Source of the DNA: Chloroflexota bacterium
Lineage (GTDB): Bacteria > Chloroflexota > Dehalococcoidia > Lucifugimonadales > JAPUKM01
DNA: 8,959 bases
Direction: 5' to 3'
Assembly (NCBI GenBank): GCA_027295645.1
Contig: JAPUKM010000056.1
Coordinates: 1 to 8,959 of the forward strand
The notes under the pieces were generated by a model. That model searched no databases, was not told the DNA's origin, and saw only the letters and a program-made list of their open reading frames with translations. The translations under genes and the position numbers were made by a program. Position 1 is the stretch's first letter; each line of letters opens with the position of its first letter. Below, one piece after another: positions 6,192 through 8,959 of this stretch.

Positions 6192-7127
6192 TCACGGTGC
6201 CTCCTGGGATGCCGTTGTCTGATCCTTGGGAACTAGCACTGAAATAGCATGCGGGACAACCTGGATGGTGGCCGGCGTCTGGGTGATCTGCTCGCCATCT
6301 GCCCACAGCCAGAGGGGCTCCCTGGACTCTATCTCCAGGCTCCGCGTGAGCGCCATGGTTACGGCCGGATGGTTGACGTGCTTGCCGCTGAAGGCCTTGG
6401 GGACCATGCGGAGAAACGTCCGCCTGGGCACCGGCCGCACGAGGCAGAGGTCCAGCAGGCCGTCGTCCAGCGATGCCGAGGGCGTGACCTTCATACGGCC
6501 GCCGTACCTGGTCGTGTTCCCCGTTGCCGCCATGTAGATATCGCCCTCGAACCTGCCGAAGTCGCCCTTGAGGCTGACCCAGCGGCTCTTGTACTTGAAG
6601 AGGGTGGCCAGCACGCCGTAGAGATAGGCCAGGGTGCCCCGCAGGAAGGAGGGCGGACGGCCTTCGTCGACGTACTGCGCCACCTCACTGTCGAATCCAA
6701 GGGTGGCCACGGTGGTGTAGTACCTATCGCCTATGCGTCCCAGATCGATGGAGCGTGGGACGCCGTGGAGCAATGTCTCGGTCACGGCGTTGGAGTCCCG
6801 GGAGAGGTTCAGGGCAAACACCAGGTCATTGCAGCGGCCGGAAGGTATGATGCCCAGGACGGTGTTGGTGGCACCGTCAGACGCAGCCATCATGCCGTTG
6901 ACCACCTCGTGCACCGTGCCGTCGCCCCCGCAGGCAACGACCCGGGTGGCTCCAGATTCAACGGCCGCCCGGGCCATGCGCTCGGCATCGCCTTTGGCCT
7001 CGGTGACCTGGACAGAGACGGTGGCGCCGTTCTCCTCCATGGTCTGCGCCACCCGCCGGGCCAGGGCGAGTGCCCGGCCCTTGCCCGCGATGGGATTGGC
7101 TATGAATTCCCAGCTATCCTGTGTCAC
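6192..7127 (-). CDS. Diacylglycerol kinase-family lipid kinase (DAGK catalytic domain)
   Basis: 311 aa, typical for soluble bacterial DgkB/YegS-type enzymes that phosphorylate diacylglycerol or related lipids with ATP at the inner membrane face. Motifs run in the expected order: NPIAGKG (11-17), ACGGDGTVHEVVNG (65-78, the nucleotide-binding signature), IPSGRCNDL (94-102, equivalent to GTGND), DDGLLDL (221-227) and ADGE (276-279). The start is GTG with GGAG 5 nt upstream (7133-7136), only 2 nt after the stop of the LarA-like gene, so the two are almost certainly cotranscribed and coupled. Placed before a PlsC fusion and a HAD phosphatase, it could return a dephosphorylated lipid to its phosphorylated form. 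Sphingosine-type or polyprenol-type acceptors are alternatives, since this fold covers several lipid substrates. Confidence 0.88.
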   Translation of the reverse strand: MTQDSWEFIANPIAGKGRALALARRVAQTMEENGATVSVQVTEAKGDAERMARAAVESGATRVVACGGDGTVHEVVNGMMAASDGATNTVLGIIPSGRCNDLVFALNLSRDSNAVTETLLHGVPRSIDLGRIGDRYYTTVATLGFDSEVAQYVDEGRPPSFLRGTLAYLYGVLATLFKYKSRWVSLKGDFGRFEGDIYMAATGNTTRYGGRMKVTPSASLDDGLLDLCLVRPVPRRTFLRMVPKAFSGKHVNHPAVTMALTRSLEIESREPLWLWADGEQITQTPATIQVVPHAISVLVPKDQTTASQEAP

Positions 7128-7129
7128 GG

Positions 7130-8740
7130 CTACTCCATATCGATCATGAAAACGGGGGGCAGGTGGAACACCGAGACCTGTGGAGAACGGCCTACAGTGT
7201 CCTGGGCCATATCCAGGGCCGTCTCCAGGCTGTGTGCGGTCTCGTAGCCCAGGGTATCGGCTACCTGCTGGTCACGCGCCCCTACAACGATCACGCGGCC
7301 CAGGTAGCTCTGTGCGTAGCATCCCCAGTACCACATGTAAAAGGGATGAGCGCCGTGGTAAGCGTGGGAATTGCGGTACATGTCTATGTACCGCGGGTTG
7401 GTGGCGAAGGACTCCTCATAGCCGCGCTCCACCTCAGCGGGGTCCCTCGTCTGGGAGAGGACCTGGTTGTAGAAGTCGATGTAGGGCGCGTGGTGCACCG
7501 TATGGAAGCGGTTCTCCAGCGGATGCATGATGATCAGGACGCCTCCACGGCGCACCAGGGGCTTTCCCCGGTAGAGGTTGAACAGGTAGCCCAGGGCGTT
7601 GCAGTGGACCAGGATGGGGTTCAGGATGGAGTTGACGTTGTAGGGGCCCAGGTATGGGATCCCCATCACCATGACGTCCGCCTGACCCTTCACCGGAACC
7701 GCCTGCTGGCGGAACACGTTGGCCAGCGTGTACTCGTGGACAGGGTCAGTGAGTCCGGCGGCTATGCCGGTGACGCCGAAGGGGGCCTTCACCGACTGGA
7801 AGATGGCGCGCCGCACGGAGTAGGGCATCACCTTCATACTACGGCTGTTGAGGCCGAAGACCGCCTTGTCCCAGACATTCCAGTCCCGCTCCTGCTTCTG
7901 CAGATGGTTCAAGACCGGCGGGAAGGTGTTGGTGTTCAGGGTGGTCTCTATCTTGAACACGTTGACCTGCTCCTCAACAACGGCGCCCATGCGGTCACAG
8001 GCATGGTGCAGGGCGGAGTTGGGCGGGTCCATGTAGGAGGTGGAGTGCATGAGTGTGTGGACGTTGTGATGCTGGCGCATGGTGCGATAGGGGACCAGGC
8101 CTGTGTTGATTGACTTGTGCCCCCCGTCCATGGAGACGATGTTGATGTTGACGTAGATGAGGAGATCAGACTCCACGATTCGCCGTGGGAGCATCACCTC
8201 CTCGCCTGCGGAGGTCTCGCCCAGGAGCACCATGTTCTCCAGGTCCTCGGCATCGTGGTTGTAGAGGCGATCGGGTGGGAAGGCGTTGAAGATGCGGGAG
8301 CCCAGCACCCGCTTCAGCTCCCCGGGCGTCATGCGCCGGTGCAGGCCCAGTGCGGCGACCAGGTGAATGTCCTCAATACCGTGGTCGGCCAGCTTGACCA
8401 GCACCTTTTCGATGACCCGCTGGCGGACGTCCGGCGTTTGCATCGGTGGCAACGGCAGGGAGATGTCGTCGAAGGCCACGGTGACCTTCATCCCCGGCCG
8501 CAACTGTGCCGAGAGGGGGTCACACCCCATGGGCTTCTCCAGTGCATCCTCAATGGCCGCATCCAGATCAGGAAGAGGAGGCAACGGAGGGGGTGGATAG
8601 ATGACCCGAGTGCCCACAGGGAGCTTCTCGTGACGGAATGCCTCGCCGCTATAGAAGTAATACCGATCGTTGGGGCGCTCCACATAGGTGACAAGCGCCT
8701 CCTTGTCCAGCTCTATATTGGCGGGGAGTGTGTCGCTCAT
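7130..8740 (-). CDS. LarA-family (DUF2088) protein, divergent nickel-pincer racemase homologue
   Basis: 536 aa, longer than typical lactate racemase LarA (about 425). LarA uses a nickel-pincer nucleotide bound to a lysine to racemise 2-hydroxy acids. Family marks seen here are AFDDISLP (89-96, matching DDxTRP), GLHRRMTPGELKRVLG (132-147, the H108 region of the Lactobacillus enzyme), LGETSAGEEV (173-182) and SMDGGHKSINTG (203-214, the cofactor-lysine region, K209). H225 lies 16 residues after K209, as nickel ligand H200 follows K184. The residue ten before K209 is I199, not the catalytic histidine, and the DDxTRP arginine is L95. A proline-rich stretch (49-57) and a His/Tyr-rich tail (450-475) are also notable. 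The ATG start has a strong GGAGGAGGAG site and overlaps the upstream dehydrogenase stop by 4 nt. No larB, larC or larE is visible. The fold is secure; the reaction is unknown. Confidence 0.8.
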   Translation of the reverse strand: MSDTLPANIELDKEALVTYVERPNDRYYFYSGEAFRHEKLPVGTRVIYPPPPLPPLPDLDAAIEDALEKPMGCDPLSAQLRPGMKVTVAFDDISLPLPPMQTPDVRQRVIEKVLVKLADHGIEDIHLVAALGLHRRMTPGELKRVLGSRIFNAFPPDRLYNHDAEDLENMVLLGETSAGEEVMLPRRIVESDLLIYVNINIVSMDGGHKSINTGLVPYRTMRQHHNVHTLMHSTSYMDPPNSALHHACDRMGAVVEEQVNVFKIETTLNTNTFPPVLNHLQKQERDWNVWDKAVFGLNSRSMKVMPYSVRRAIFQSVKAPFGVTGIAAGLTDPVHEYTLANVFRQQAVPVKGQADVMVMGIPYLGPYNVNSILNPILVHCNALGYLFNLYRGKPLVRRGGVLIIMHPLENRFHTVHHAPYIDFYNQVLSQTRDPAEVERGYEESFATNPRYIDMYRNSHAYHGAHPFYMWYWGCYAQSYLGRVIVVGARDQQVADTLGYETAHSLETALDMAQDTVGRSPQVSVFHLPPVFMIDME

Positions 8741-8959
8741 GGCTCCTCCTCCGTGAAATCGAAGGCCACTTTTGTAGCTCCTGATCTGCCGGGCGACATC
8801 GCGGTTGCCAGGGCTGCACGGTGTCGACGCAGGGGAAACCGGTGACTTACCAGCCTCCCCAGCCGCTCCGCCCAGCCGTCGCGGGCGAGCAGGCTCAGGG
8901 CCAGGTCAAACGTCTTTATCCTATCCTCTCCGTACACCTCCATACTATAGGTGTACGAA
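8737..8959 (-). CDS. Zinc-type (MDR) alcohol dehydrogenase, C-terminal fragment
   Basis: The frame is open from the right edge to a TGA at 8739-8737, giving 73 residues beginning SYTYSMEVYGEDR. The sequence TFDLALSLLARDGW, then LVSHRFPLRRHRAALATA, then SGATKVAFDF matches the end of medium-chain dehydrogenases (threonine or sorbitol dehydrogenase type), where a helix is followed by an 'ITHRFPL...EAL' segment and a final 'KVVF' strand. It is therefore the end of a longer gene, not a 68-aa protein from the ATG at 8943; no ribosome binding site precedes that ATG. Such enzymes oxidise alcohols with NAD(P)+. The stop overlaps the LarA-like start (ATGA), so a dehydrogenase and a 2-hydroxy-acid-type enzyme are translated together. 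The catalytic and zinc residues lie outside the window, so the substrate cannot be guessed. Confidence 0.72.
   Translation of the reverse strand, partial: SYTYSMEVYGEDRIKTFDLALSLLARDGWAERLGRLVSHRFPLRRHRAALATAMSPGRSGATKVAFDFTEEEP
8743..8752 (-). promoter_or_regulatory. Strong ribosome binding site of the LarA-like gene
   Basis: The minus strand reads GGAGGAGGAG just before the ATG at 8740-8738. It lies inside the 3' end of the upstream dehydrogenase gene and encodes that protein's glutamate-rich end (TEEEP). It confirms the start and suggests efficient translation in addition to coupling. Confidence 0.65.

Noticed and set aside
7121..8113. Plus-strand open frame (330 codons) opposite the LarA-like gene
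   Set aside because: Antisense shadow; Val/His/Gly-rich with no family features.
8737..8943. Small 68-aa protein starting at an ATG near the right edge
   Set aside because: The frame continues upstream to the window edge, no ribosome binding site precedes the ATG, and the sequence matches the C-terminus of MDR dehydrogenases.

Overview
The window is about 9 kb of gene-dense, fairly GC-rich bacterial DNA. Seven of its eight genes lie on the minus strand. The eighth, on the plus strand at the left edge, is only a 3' end. I see no tRNA, rRNA, CRISPR array, insertion sequence or integrase. An F420-type PPOX protein, a LarA-family protein, a divergent PlsY and a fatty acyl-CoA reductase/PlsC fusion, together with GTG and TTG starts, suggest an uncultured Chloroflexota-like bacterium (Dehalococcoidia or SAR202 type). 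This is a guess from gene content, not a phylogenetic placement.

Layout in the direction of minus-strand transcription (right to left): the 3' end of a zinc-type (MDR) alcohol dehydrogenase (8737-8959, cut by the window edge); a LarA-like protein (7130-8740), joined to it by a 4-nt ATGA overlap; a diacylglycerol-kinase-family lipid kinase (6192-7127), 2 nt downstream; an 89-bp gap with a plausible extended -10 promoter; a 791-aa fatty acyl-CoA reductase fused to a PlsC acyltransferase (3727-6102); a HAD-IB phosphatase (3026-3730), again joined by an ATGA overlap; a 137-bp gap with inverted repeats and a possible promoter; plsY (2250-2888); and a 650-aa polytopic membrane protein ending in an endonuclease/exonuclease/phosphatase (EEP) domain (288-2240). 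Facing this block, only 10 bp away, is the 3' end of an F420-dependent PPOX-type oxidoreductase gene (2-277).

The central genes form a lipid module: acyl reduction, two acyltransferases, a phosphatase, a lipid kinase, and a membrane-anchored phosphodiesterase-like enzyme whose architecture recalls eukaryotic Cwh43. Together they could make and remodel a non-standard polar lipid, such as an alkyl, wax-like or fatty-alcohol-containing one. Each domain assignment is well supported; the pathway is inference. The LarA-like protein also looks unusual: it keeps the cofactor lysine and nickel-ligand histidine positions of lactate racemase, but appears to lack one catalytic histidine and the substrate-binding arginine.
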